Shown here in pieces: positions 53,800 through 62,291 of a stretch of 64,000 nucleotides of DNA. How positions within the stretch are numbered: position 1 is the first letter of the stretch; every line of letters starts with the position of its first letter. The notes under the pieces were generated by a model, which was not told the origin of the DNA, did not search any database, and saw nothing but the letters and a program-made list of their open reading frames with translations. The position numbers were made by a program, and so were the translations under genes. Source of the DNA: Actinomycetes bacterium (GTDB lineage: Bacteria > Actinomycetota > Acidimicrobiia > Acidimicrobiales > Ilumatobacteraceae); assembly GCA_021414085.1 (NCBI GenBank), contig JAIOPC010000008.1, positions 1 to 64,000 on the forward strand. Direction: 5' to 3'.

Positions 53800-55533
53800 T
53801 TACTGCTCGACCCAGAAGGTCATCGGGTAGACGACACCGGAGATGCCGGGGCCGAAGACCGCCGTGCTGCCATCAGGCAGTTCGAAGCCGGTGGGGCCGT
53901 GCACGGCTGTCTTGTGCGCGATACCCCAAATTGTCCAGCTCTCCCACAGGTTGTAGCACTCGGTTCCGAACAGTCGGTTGACCTCTTCCGCGATTTCCTT
54001 CTTGCGGACGGGATCCGTGCTGGCACGGTTCTCGTCGAGCAAGGCGTCGAGCGCGGGGTCCTTGATGCGACCGAAGTTGAGGGCCAAGGAGCCCACCTCG
54101 CCGGCTGCGGTCGAGTGCCAGAAGTGGTACTGCAGGTCGAGGTCGAAACCACCGTGGTTGCGGAACTGGAAGACCTCGAAGTTGCCAAGGGCGGCAGTCA
54201 CGACATAGGCGCCCTGGTCGATTTGGTCGATGGTGACCTCGTCGATTCCGGCTTCAAGGAACCACTGCTGTGCATACTGCGCAATGGTGAGGTTGGTCTC
54301 GTCGGTGGTTGCTGCCAACGCCAACGAGATCGGGCCCGGGTGCTCTGCCTTGTAGTCGGCAATCAGTTCCTGGGCCTTTGCCATGTCTTGTGCCTGCGGA
54401 TAGCCCGTGTCCTCCAAGTAGCCGACCTGTGTCGGCGAGAACGGGCCGTTGGCAATCTCGGCCACACCGGCGCTGATCACGTCGAGGATGGCCTGCTCGT
54501 CACGCGAGTACGCAAGTGCGCACCGAACGCGCGAGTCGCTGAGCGGCGAATCGGGCACACCGACGTTGAGCAACGTGTAAGCGGTTTCGCCCTGGTTGCT
54601 GACCTCGGTCATTCCAACGTCGGTGCTCTCGCGGAACTCTGCGATCGTTTCACCGTTGGTGGTGTGGATCACATCGACGGTGCCGTTCTTCAGAGCATCG
54701 CGGCGGCTGAGGGCATCTTGGATCGGGCGGAACTCGATGGCGTCGAGGTACGGGTACGGAGCGTTCCAGTAGCTGTCGTTTCGCGTCATCGAGAACACTT
54801 CTTCGGGCACGTAGTTCTCGTACACGAACGGCCCGGTGCCCACCGGCTGCGGCTTCAGCAGCGGATCAGCGTCGGACGCGGCCAGCCACTCCGGCGACGC
54901 CATGTAGCCGACCTGACCGGTGAGGATGAACGGAAACGCCGCCCACGGGGCCTTCATGGTGACGATCGCCACCATCGGGTCAGCCGGGTCGAGCTCAATG
55001 GAGTCAACGGGGCGCAGACCGAAGTTGGTGACGAGGCCGGTCTGAGCACGCTTCAAGTTCTCGACGATTGCAGCGCCGTCGAATGGCGTGCCGTCGTGGA
55101 AGGTGACGTTCTCGCGAGCGGTGATGCGCCATTCGGTGAAGTCGGCGTTCGGCTCAACTGCCGACGCCAGATACGGGCTCCAGGAGCCATCTGAGTTCGG
55201 GAGCGTGAGCGAATCGAAGATGTTGCGCATGATCTGATGGCACGAGATCGCGCACAGCAGTTCAGATGGACGCCACGGGTTGCTGGTGTCGGCCTCAATG
55301 GCGAAGACCACCTTGCCGCCGGGTACCGGGACTTCTTCAGCGGCCGTGGTCGGCGGCGGAACCGTCGTGGCGGCGTTCGTGTCGGCAACCGTCGTGTCGG
55401 CACCGGCAGTTTCGGTTGTGTCTGTCTTCTTGTCGCCGCCGCCGCAGGCGGCACCGATCAGGCCAGCGCTGAGGAGCAATGCGGCCAGCACCCGCCCCGA
55501 CCTGTGTCGATGATGTGTTGTCGTATGACCCAT
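53800..55533 (-). CDS. oppA: ABC transporter substrate-binding lipoprotein, family 5 (OppA/DppA)
   Basis: A 577-residue extracytoplasmic binding protein. Signal peptide with lipobox LIGAACGG (modified Cys near 30), Thr-rich linker (TTVADTNAATTVPPP), then the SBP_bac_5 fold: FAIEADTSNPWRP, ITARENVTFHDGTPFDG, PVGTGPFVYENYV. It delivers peptides or a related ligand to OppBC. A near-perfect ribosome site GGGGGAAC precedes ATG 55533; a TTG at 55545 was rejected. A CRP-type palindrome lies 62 bp upstream. Confidence 0.93.
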   Translation of the reverse strand: MGHTTTHHRHRSGRVLAALLLSAGLIGAACGGGDKKTDTTETAGADTTVADTNAATTVPPPTTAAEEVPVPGGKVVFAIEADTSNPWRPSELLCAISCHQIMRNIFDSLTLPNSDGSWSPYLASAVEPNADFTEWRITARENVTFHDGTPFDGAAIVENLKRAQTGLVTNFGLRPVDSIELDPADPMVAIVTMKAPWAAFPFILTGQVGYMASPEWLAASDADPLLKPQPVGTGPFVYENYVPEEVFSMTRNDSYWNAPYPYLDAIEFRPIQDALSRRDALKNGTVDVIHTTNGETIAEFRESTDVGMTEVSNQGETAYTLLNVGVPDSPLSDSRVRCALAYSRDEQAILDVISAGVAEIANGPFSPTQVGYLEDTGYPQAQDMAKAQELIADYKAEHPGPISLALAATTDETNLTIAQYAQQWFLEAGIDEVTIDQIDQGAYVVTAALGNFEVFQFRNHGGFDLDLQYHFWHSTAAGEVGSLALNFGRIKDPALDALLDENRASTDPVRKKEIAEEVNRLFGTECYNLWESWTIWGIAHKTAVHGPTGFELPDGSTAVFGPGISGVVYPMTFWVEQ

Positions 55534-55594
55534 CTGTTCCCCCAATTTGTGATCGCGAATATTGCTGACAAAGGTGCGTTGATGGCGGCAACAA

Positions 55595-55610
55595 TGTGAC
55601 CCCCATCACA
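55595..55610. promoter_or_regulatory. CRP/GlxR-type operator TGTGA-N6-TCACA
   Basis: The perfect palindrome TGTGACCCCCATCACA lies in the 182-bp gap between oppA (start 62 bp away) and divergent ppk2 (start 106 bp away). It matches the cAMP-receptor-family consensus in both half sites and spacing. It likely controls oppA transcription, and possibly ppk2. The regulator gene is not in this window. Confidence 0.65.
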
Positions 55611-55701
55611 CCCCGTTGGTGGCACCTTAGCCATATTAGTTGACCTGTGGGCAACACGGACCTCGCTTGAGTCGATCTGCTGCAGTCAGCGCGGGTGTAG
55701 G

Positions 55702-55707
55702 TAACGT
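55702..55707 (+). promoter_or_regulatory. -10 box TAACGT, leaderless position (ppk2)
   Basis: TAACGT ends 8 nt before the ATG at 55716. It is the same hexamer as at trpS and the creatininase gene. Confidence 0.5.
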
Positions 55708-55715
55708 TTCGGGCC

Positions 55716-56546
55716 ATGTCGACCAAGGACGCATCTCTCGCATCGGTGATCGAGTCGCTTCGCGTCAAGCAAGACAAGCCGTTGAAGCTGAGCGATCACG
55801 ATCCCGCAGCGACACTCGGTTGGGACAAAGAAGCAGCGAAGTTGGAACTCGAAGACGTCAAGGTTCGCATCGACGTCCTTCAGCAACGGCTCTTTGCGGA
55901 GGAGCAGCGCAGCCTGTTGTTGGTGCTCCAGGCAATGGACGCGGCCGGCAAGGACGGCACGATTCGGAACATCCTTGCGGGACTCAATCCAGCTGGCATC
56001 AAGGTGAGCAGCTTTGGGGTTCCCGGCGGTCCGGAGGTGCAGCACGACTACCTGTGGCGCGTGCACGCGGCGGCACCTTCAAAGGGATTGATCGGCATCT
56101 TCAATCGCAGCCACTACGAAGACGTGCTGGTTGTGCGCGTGAAGCAGTTCGTGCCGAAGTCGGTTTGGTCGAAGCGCTACGACCACATCAAAGCATTCGA
56201 AGAGCTACTCGACGATGAGGGCACCAAGGTCGTCAAATGCTTCCTGAATGTGTCGCAAGACGAGCAACGCAAGCGCCTGCAAGAACGCGTCGACGACCCT
56301 GAGAAGCGCTGGAAGTTCCGCATGGGTGATCTCGAGGATCGCAAGCTGTGGCCGGAGTTCCAGGAGGCGTACACCGATGCGCTCGCCAAGACCAGCACCG
56401 ACAAAGCGCCGTGGTACGTCGTGCCAGCCGATCGCAACTGGGTACGCAACTTGGCGGTTGCAAAGATCTTGTTGCATCACCTCGAAGAGATGAAGCCGCA
56501 ATTGCCGCCGGAAGAAGAAGGCATCGACGGTTTAGTAGTCACCTGA
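55716..56546 (+). CDS. ppk2: polyphosphate kinase 2 family protein
   Basis: A 276-residue P-loop kinase moving phosphate between polyphosphate and nucleotides. Walker A is QAMDAAGKDGT near 70, the lid/second-site motif is NRSHYEDVLVVRV, and KCFLNVSQDEQRKRL and MGDLEDRKLWPEFQEAY are family blocks. The single-domain length and these motifs fit the PPK2-related group (TIGR03709). Whether it favours ADP or AMP cannot be read off. It is divergent from oppA, with a possible shared CRP-type operator. Confidence 0.92.
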   Translation: MSTKDASLASVIESLRVKQDKPLKLSDHDPAATLGWDKEAAKLELEDVKVRIDVLQQRLFAEEQRSLLLVLQAMDAAGKDGTIRNILAGLNPAGIKVSSFGVPGGPEVQHDYLWRVHAAAPSKGLIGIFNRSHYEDVLVVRVKQFVPKSVWSKRYDHIKAFEELLDDEGTKVVKCFLNVSQDEQRKRLQERVDDPEKRWKFRMGDLEDRKLWPEFQEAYTDALAKTSTDKAPWYVVPADRNWVRNLAVAKILLHHLEEMKPQLPPEEEGIDGLVVT

Positions 56547-56550
56547 AATG

Positions 56551-56556
56551 TAAAGT
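56551..56556 (+). promoter_or_regulatory. -10 box TAAAGT, leaderless position (xanthine dehydrogenase operon)
   Basis: TAAAGT ends 9 nt before the ATG at 56566, in the 19-bp gap after ppk2. It suggests separate transcription of the molybdenum hydroxylase genes. Confidence 0.5.
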
Positions 56557-56565
56557 TGCAGCCCT

Positions 56566-57426
56566 ATGCCCACGACATCGGTGACGGTGCCTCGCACGCT
56601 TTCTGATGCACTGCGCGTGCTGGCCGATTCGCCAGACGCAACTGTGCTGGCTGGCGGCACCGACCTGATGGTCGAGCTGAATAGTGGACATCGCGGCGCA
56701 ACCGACGTGGTCGTCGTGAACAGAATCGGCGAATTGTGTACCTGGCAGCACAATCCCCAGCTGGGCACTTTGCACCTCGGTGCTGGCATCACCTACTCGG
56801 AAATCGAGCAGTCACCGATCGCTGGCTGGGTTCCCGCGCTCGCACAAGCAGCGCGCACCGTTGGGTCACCGCAGATTCGACATGCGGCAACCATCGGCGG
56901 CAACCTCGGCACGTGCTCCCCGGCGGGCGACGGTTTACCGGTGCTGTGCGCGCTGGAGGCGCAAATCCATTTGGCATCGGCCGCCGGTGAGCGCACGTTG
57001 CCATTCGCTGACTTCATGGTGGGGCCGAAGCGCACGGCTCGCGTGCCCGGCGAATTGATCACGGGGGTCACAGTGCCGGTCTTGCCTGGTTGGCAGGGAT
57101 ACAGCAAGGTCGGTGTCCGCAACGCAATGGTTATTGCGGTAGCGAGTTCGGCGCTGGTCGTAGATCAGGAGCAACAGGGCGTCCGTTTGGCGCTCGGCTC
57201 TGTCGGTCCGGTAATTCTGCGCTGCCCTGAGGCGGAGGCGCTCGTTGCAGCAGAGGGCGACTTCCAGTCATCTCGCATTCGCTCGACCGTGGTTGCGCAG
57301 TTCGCCGAACTGGCGCGGCGTGCGGCGCGCCCGATCGACGATCATCGATCGACAGCCGAGTATCGACGACACGCGGTCGGGATTCTGGCCGCACGACAAC
57401 TGCGTAGGGCGTTCCCCAATGAGTAG
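56566..57426 (+). CDS. xanthine dehydrogenase-type FAD-binding subunit
   Basis: A 286-residue medium subunit of a molybdenum hydroxylase. The FAD motif TVLAGGTDLMVELNSG is near residues 26-40; the second FAD stretch ATIGGNLGTCSPAGDGLPVLCAL includes the conserved Thr-Ile-Gly-Gly-Asn. It passes electrons from the 2Fe-2S clusters to FAD and NAD. Order FAD - FeS - Mo subunit, with overlaps of 8 and 4 bp, gives one translational unit. Confidence 0.92.
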   Translation: MPTTSVTVPRTLSDALRVLADSPDATVLAGGTDLMVELNSGHRGATDVVVVNRIGELCTWQHNPQLGTLHLGAGITYSEIEQSPIAGWVPALAQAARTVGSPQIRHAATIGGNLGTCSPAGDGLPVLCALEAQIHLASAAGERTLPFADFMVGPKRTARVPGELITGVTVPVLPGWQGYSKVGVRNAMVIAVASSALVVDQEQQGVRLALGSVGPVILRCPEAEALVAAEGDFQSSRIRSTVVAQFAELARRAARPIDDHRSTAEYRRHAVGILAARQLRRAFPNE

Positions 57427-57901
57427 CGAGATGTACAGCCTGCACGTCAACGGAGAATTGCGCGAGGTGCGCGATGCATGGGTGGGCGAGAGCCTGCTCT
57501 TCGTTTTGCGCGAGCGACTCGGATTGCTGGGCAGCAAGGGTGCCTGCGAGCAAGGGGAGTGCGGCTCGTGCAGTGTGCTCGTCGATGGTGAGTTGTTGTG
57601 CAGCTGCCTCGTACTCGCTGCCGGCGCAGTTGGTCAGGCGATCGTGACCATCGAAGGAGTCGCACCGCTCGGCGCGCCAAACGATGTGCAGCAAGCGTTC
57701 GTCGACTGTGGTGCAGTGCAGTGCGGGTTCTGCACGCCGGGTTTGATCATGGCTGCGCACGCATTGCTCGAGCGTTCGGCGTCACCCACTGAGATCGAGA
57801 TCCGCGAGGAACTTTCCGGCAACATCTGTCGTTGCACCGGCTACGGCCGCATCATCGAAGCGGTGCAAAGTGTCGCCGTCGCTCGCCGGAGTGCAACGTG
57901 A
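57419..57901 (+). CDS. xanthine dehydrogenase-type 2Fe-2S subunit
   Basis: A 160-residue small subunit holding two [2Fe-2S] clusters. The plant-ferredoxin-type motif is GACEQGECGSCSVL with a further Cys in LLCSC; the helical cluster motif is CGFCTPGL and CRCTGYG. It relays electrons from the molybdenum site to FAD. ATG 57419 overlaps the FAD-subunit stop; Met5 is an alternative start. Confidence 0.94.
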   Translation: MSSEMYSLHVNGELREVRDAWVGESLLFVLRERLGLLGSKGACEQGECGSCSVLVDGELLCSCLVLAAGAVGQAIVTIEGVAPLGAPNDVQQAFVDCGAVQCGFCTPGLIMAAHALLERSASPTEIEIREELSGNICRCTGYGRIIEAVQSVAVARRSAT

Positions 57902-60192
57902 GCGCCACGGGCGTCGCCAGTGAAACGACCACGCGTGGTGGGCTCGGCGACAACGTTGTGCGTCCCGACGGCGTCGCCAAGGTGCAGGGATCGTTCGCGT
58001 TTTCGGGCGACCTGACCGCTGATGGCTTTCTTTGGGGCGCCACTTTGCGCTCGCCGCACCCTTACGCGCGGATCGTCCGCATCGACGCGTCAGGTGCGTG
58101 GGCAATTGACGGTGTCGAGTGTGTGTTGACCGCGAGCGATGTGCCGGGTCGGGCGACCTACGGCCTGATTAGCCACGACCAACCCGTGTTTGCCCACGAG
58201 TACGTCCGCTTTGAGGGCGAGCCAATTGCAGCCGTCGCAGCAGATCATCCCGAGACATGTCGCCGCGCGCTCGCCGCGATAGTCGTCGAGTACGAGGTGC
58301 TTGCTCCGCTCACCGACGCCGAGCGCGCCATCGACGGTTCGCATCCGCCGATTCATCCCGACGGCAATGTCCTGCGCCATCAGCGCATCGTGCGCGGCGA
58401 TCAGTCCATCGTCGGACCAATCACAGTCGAAGGCACGTACGAGCTCGGCATGCAGGACCAAGCGTTCCTCGGGCTCGAAGCCGCGCTGGCGTTACCTGAC
58501 CCCGGCGGCGAGGGCGTGGAGCTCTTCGTCGCTACCCAGTGGCTGCATGAGGATCGCAAGCAAATTGCCGCGTGCCTCGACTTGCCCGAAGAGAAAGTGC
58601 GCCTGACCCTTGGCGGTGTTGGCGGAGCGTTCGGTGCACGCGAAGACATCAGCCTGCAAGTGCATTGCTGTCTGTTGGCCCTGCGTTCTGGTCGGCCGGT
58701 GCGCATGGCGTACAGCCGGCAGGAAAGCTTCCGCGGCCACGTGCATCGTCACCCTGGCAAGGTGTGGATGCGCCACCATGCCGACGCCTCGGGACACATT
58801 CGCCGAATCGAGGCGCGCTTCGTGCTTGACGGCGGCGCCTACGCGTCGACGTCATCGGCCGTGTTGGTGAACGCGATCACACACACGCAGGGTCCGTACA
58901 AGTGCGACAACGCAACCGTCGACGGGTGGGCGGCCCGCACCAACAACTTGCCATGTGGCGCGATGCGCGGCTTCGGCGTGGTGCAGGCATGTTTCGCACA
59001 CGAGGCACAGATGGACAAACTGGCCGCCGCTGTTGGGATAGATCCCGTTGAGATTCGGCTGCGTAACGCGATGGAGACCGGCGACCACCTGATCACCGGG
59101 CAAGTGATCGAGAGTGTCGCGCCAGTTGCGCGAGCGATACGCGAAACAGCCGCCTTGCCGCTGCCTGATGAACCCGTCGGCGGCCACGATGGCGACCCGA
59201 TGCGTTTGCCGGGAGGTGCCGGGCTCACCGCCGATCGCGGGCACATTCGCCGTGGAATCGGCTGGGGCGTATCGATCAAGAACTTGATGTACAGCGAAGG
59301 CTTCGACGATTACTCCACCGCACGTGTACGCCTCGCCGACGGCGTCGCGTCCGTCAAGTTTGCGACCGTCGAGGTTGGTCAGGGATTTGTGACTATTGCT
59401 GGCCAGATTGCCCGCAGTGTGCTCGGAGTCGACGATGTGGTGCTCGAGACGATCGACACGAAGATCGGTTCCGCTGGCTCGACGTCGGCCTCGCGTCAGA
59501 CGTGGATGAGCGGCGGCGCAATTGATGGCGCCTGCCGACTCGTGCGCGAGCGCTTGTTCGAGAACGTTGCCGCGGCACACGATCTGGATGCAGTGCAGCT
59601 CGCGATCGACGGCACAGATGTCGTCGACACGCTTGGCACCTTGCGCGTGGCGGTTGCTGAGGCGACCGCAGGCGTCGTCATCGACGAGACCTTCGAGTAT
59701 CACCATCGCCCGACGGAAGACCTCGACGAGAACGGCCAAGGCAACTGCCACACTGCGTTCGCGTTTGTGGCGCAACGCGCCGTCGTCGATGTCGATCCGG
59801 AACTCGGCTTGGTCAAGGTGGTGCAGATCGCGACCGCGCAAGATGTCGGCCGAGCACTGAACCCGATGAGTGTTGTCGGCCAAATCGAAGGTGGCATTGC
59901 GCAAGGTCTTGGCCTGGCGGTGATGGAGGAGATCGTGCAGGTCGATGGCCACGTGCGCAACGCGAGCTTCACCGATTACCTGCTGCCCACCTTCCTTGAT
60001 ATGCCCGATGTGGTGATCTCGCTCATTGAGGAGCCCGACCCGATGGCGCCAATGGGCGCCAAGGGTGTCGGCGAGCCGCCCTGTATTGCAGCGACTCCGG
60101 CAATCGTGGCGGCGATCCGTGATGCAATCGGCAAGGATATTTCACGCGTACCTGTGCGTCCGGGCGACATCTGTCTCACTGAAGTCGGGTAA
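57898..60192 (+). CDS. xanthine dehydrogenase-type molybdenum-binding subunit
   Basis: A 764-residue large subunit binding molybdopterin. Three active-site residues of bovine xanthine dehydrogenase have counterparts: Glu802 as Glu249 in GGAFGARE, Arg880 as Arg357 in GAMRGFG, and the catalytic base Glu1261 as Glu726 in KGVGEPP. This set marks purine hydroxylases and argues against carbon monoxide dehydrogenase (no AYRCSFR loop) and aldehyde oxidase. Hypoxanthine/xanthine oxidation to urate is the likely reaction. The GTG start overlaps the FeS-subunit stop. A phosphoribosyltransferase follows after 10 bp. Confidence 0.93.
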   Translation: MSATGVASETTTRGGLGDNVVRPDGVAKVQGSFAFSGDLTADGFLWGATLRSPHPYARIVRIDASGAWAIDGVECVLTASDVPGRATYGLISHDQPVFAHEYVRFEGEPIAAVAADHPETCRRALAAIVVEYEVLAPLTDAERAIDGSHPPIHPDGNVLRHQRIVRGDQSIVGPITVEGTYELGMQDQAFLGLEAALALPDPGGEGVELFVATQWLHEDRKQIAACLDLPEEKVRLTLGGVGGAFGAREDISLQVHCCLLALRSGRPVRMAYSRQESFRGHVHRHPGKVWMRHHADASGHIRRIEARFVLDGGAYASTSSAVLVNAITHTQGPYKCDNATVDGWAARTNNLPCGAMRGFGVVQACFAHEAQMDKLAAAVGIDPVEIRLRNAMETGDHLITGQVIESVAPVARAIRETAALPLPDEPVGGHDGDPMRLPGGAGLTADRGHIRRGIGWGVSIKNLMYSEGFDDYSTARVRLADGVASVKFATVEVGQGFVTIAGQIARSVLGVDDVVLETIDTKIGSAGSTSASRQTWMSGGAIDGACRLVRERLFENVAAAHDLDAVQLAIDGTDVVDTLGTLRVAVAEATAGVVIDETFEYHHRPTEDLDENGQGNCHTAFAFVAQRAVVDVDPELGLVKVVQIATAQDVGRALNPMSVVGQIEGGIAQGLGLAVMEEIVQVDGHVRNASFTDYLLPTFLDMPDVVISLIEEPDPMAPMGAKGVGEPPCIAATPAIVAAIRDAIGKDISRVPVRPGDICLTEVG

Positions 60193-60195
60193 GTT
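60190..60195 (+). promoter_or_regulatory. -10 box TAAGTT sharing the Mo-subunit stop codon
   Basis: TAAGTT ends 7 nt before the GTG at 60203; its TAA is the stop codon of the molybdenum subunit. It is the fourth example of the stop/-10 overlap in the window. Confidence 0.45.
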
Positions 60196-60202
60196 GGCGG
60201 AC

Positions 60203-60697
60203 GTGACGATCGATCGCGAAGTTCTGACGTGGGAAGTGTTTGGATCGGCCTCGCGTGAGCTTGCGCAAATGGTCGCCGACGATTATGAGCCCGACATGAT
60301 TTTGTCGATCGCTCGTGGCGGCTTACTGATCGGTGGTGCCCTCGGGTATGCGCTCAGCGTGAAGAACGTCTACACGATGAACGTCGAGTTCTACACCGGC
60401 GTCGACGAGCGTCTAGAAGTGCCGCGCATTCTGCCGCCGGCGCCCGATTTCGTCGATGTCAGCCACGCCAAGATCCTCATCGCCGACGACGTCGCCGATA
60501 CCGGCCACACGCTGCGCAGCGTGCAGCTGTTCTGTGAAGGCAAAGTTGCCGAGGTTCGTACGGCCGTGCTGTACGAGAAGAGCCACTCGCTGGTCAAGTG
60601 CGACTACGTCTGGAAGCGCACCGATCAGTGGATCAACTTTCCATGGAGCGACAAGGAACCAGTGGCTCAGCGCGACTGGTCCGTGCAAGACGCCTGA
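60203..60697 (+). CDS. phosphoribosyltransferase (Gpt/purine salvage-like)
   Basis: A 164-residue type I PRTase. The PRPP loop is ILIADDVADTGHTL, preceded by the basic ARGGLLIGGALGY segment that binds pyrophosphate; KCDYVWKRTDQWINFPW resembles the base-binding end of xanthine-guanine phosphoribosyltransferases. Placed after xanthine dehydrogenase, it could salvage xanthine or guanine and so compete with oxidation; that role is inferred. The start is GTG 60203, with TTG 60194 as a weaker alternative. Confidence 0.85.
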   Translation: MTIDREVLTWEVFGSASRELAQMVADDYEPDMILSIARGGLLIGGALGYALSVKNVYTMNVEFYTGVDERLEVPRILPPAPDFVDVSHAKILIADDVADTGHTLRSVQLFCEGKVAEVRTAVLYEKSHSLVKCDYVWKRTDQWINFPWSDKEPVAQRDWSVQDA

Positions 60698-60704
60698 GCG
60701 GCGC

Positions 60705-62258
60705 CTACAGCCGGCTCAGGATCTTCATGGCGGCGTTGCGGCCGCTCGCACCCCAGACTCCTGCTCCTGGGAATGTGGCCGCGCCGGTGATGTAGAGACC
60801 CGCAACAGGCGTTTCGTAACGCGTGAGTTCTGGGTTGTCGTTGCGTAGCGCCGCCAGCGGGCCGCCGGCGAATGACGTTGCGTGGCCATGCGGAAGATGG
60901 AACTCGCGCTCGTAACGATCGGGGGTCATTGCACGCCACTCGATCAGCGACTCCTTGAACCCCGGCTCCGCGAGATCACCGAACAGGTCGAGCCATCGAG
61001 CGGGCTCGCTGCTGCCCTGCCAGCCTCCCGGCAGTCGGTACGGCGTGAACACGGTCTCCAGGCTCAGCACGTGTCGACCGTTCGGCGCGACCGTCGCATC
61101 TCCGACCGACGGCACATTCGCGATGAGACCCGGTCGCTCGAGTACGCCACCCGATGCCATCAACTGATAGCCGCGGTGCATTTCCGCGAGCGTGGGTGCG
61201 ATCGCGTACGACGCGGTCATGTCGCCTTCGAGCCCTGCAGCACGCGCCGCGCGCACGTGTGGGACCGACGACATCACCGCGTCAATCTTCGACTCGTAGC
61301 CATCGTCGTGGGGGATCGCGCGCCATCGGTGCACGAGGTTGCTCGCCTGTGGCGGGGGATTGCGCAACCAGGACAGGAACGTGTCGTGCGGATTGCATGC
61401 CGATACAACGATGCGTGCGGTCAGTTCCGTGCCATCGCTCAGTTCGACACCACGCACACCTTCGCCCTCGCAGGTGACCGCCGATACGGCGGTGCTTACC
61501 CGCACCGAGCCGCCTGCCAACTCGAACGCGGCGCGCAGGGTGCGGGGTACTTCGCCGCTTCCACCAACTGGTCGACCGACGGTGCCGACGTGGCGCAGCG
61601 CGTACGTGAGCGCGCCCAGTCCCGATCGCGGCAACTCGGGCGAGATGCCCCACACCATCGGACCAACCAACATGGCTGGTGCCTGCAGCGCGTCGGCGGA
61701 GAAGTACTCGCGCATGATGTCGGCGGCGCTGCGTCGATTCCAACGCAACAGGGTGCCCACGCCGCGGCCACCACGAGCGAGCACCTTGCGCGTCAGGCCG
61801 GTGAGTGTCGGGGGGTCGTTGGCAGCATCGAAGACCAAGCGCACTGCTGGCATCGCCGCCTTCAGGTAGCGGCGATAGCCGTCCACCTCGCCGGGATAGT
61901 TGCGACCGATGGAGTCGAGCGTTTGCTCGACCGAGTGATAACTGGCCCACGCTGCTCCAACGCTGCCGTCGGTACCCCACGACATGTTGATCTGCGCCGG
62001 TTCCAAGTCGACGTAGCGCAGGCCGTGGTCAGCGAGTCGCAGCTCTTCGATCACCGGGGTGGTGCGAAACGTGATGTGATCGCAATTGCAGATGTTCACG
62101 GTCGCACCGGCAAACAACTCGCTGGCAGCGGTGCCGCCGACCTCGGCGCGCGCCTCAAGCAGCAGGGTGCGCAAACCGCCGCGCGCCAAGTATGCAGCGC
62201 ACACCAAACCGTTGTGACCTCCGCCAACCACGATTGCGTCGAAGTCGGTAAGGCTCAC
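60705..62258 (-). CDS. PYROXD2/phytoene-desaturase-like FAD oxidoreductase
   Basis: A 517-residue flavoprotein of the CrtI/PYROXD2 amine-oxidase superfamily. The N-terminal FAD site is AIVVGGGHNGLVCAAYLARGG followed by LEARAEVGGTAAS; the C-terminal FAD block is GLYITGAATFPGAGVWGASGRNAA. Many such proteins outside carotenoid clusters have unknown substrates, and no carotenoid genes are near. A GTG start at 62258 has near-consensus CAGAAT 6 nt upstream. It converges on the phosphoribosyltransferase and diverges from the creatininase gene. Confidence 0.88.
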   Translation of the reverse strand: MSLTDFDAIVVGGGHNGLVCAAYLARGGLRTLLLEARAEVGGTAASELFAGATVNICNCDHITFRTTPVIEELRLADHGLRYVDLEPAQINMSWGTDGSVGAAWASYHSVEQTLDSIGRNYPGEVDGYRRYLKAAMPAVRLVFDAANDPPTLTGLTRKVLARGGRGVGTLLRWNRRSAADIMREYFSADALQAPAMLVGPMVWGISPELPRSGLGALTYALRHVGTVGRPVGGSGEVPRTLRAAFELAGGSVRVSTAVSAVTCEGEGVRGVELSDGTELTARIVVSACNPHDTFLSWLRNPPPQASNLVHRWRAIPHDDGYESKIDAVMSSVPHVRAARAAGLEGDMTASYAIAPTLAEMHRGYQLMASGGVLERPGLIANVPSVGDATVAPNGRHVLSLETVFTPYRLPGGWQGSSEPARWLDLFGDLAEPGFKESLIEWRAMTPDRYEREFHLPHGHATSFAGGPLAALRNDNPELTRYETPVAGLYITGAATFPGAGVWGASGRNAAMKILSRL

Positions 62259-62279
62259 GCCGCCATTCTGCCCGGCCGG

Positions 62280-62285
62280 TAACGT
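62280..62285 (+). promoter_or_regulatory. -10 box TAACGT, leaderless position (creatininase gene)
   Basis: TAACGT ends 6 nt before the GTG at 62292, in a 33-bp divergent gap with the FAD oxidoreductase. Confidence 0.5.
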
Positions 62286-62291
62286 TCAACC

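Noticed and set aside
57898-60192. Carbon monoxide dehydrogenase (CoxL) assignment for the Mo subunit
   Set aside because: The CoxL active-site loop AYRCSFR is absent, and the xanthine-dehydrogenase Glu/Arg/Glu set is present.
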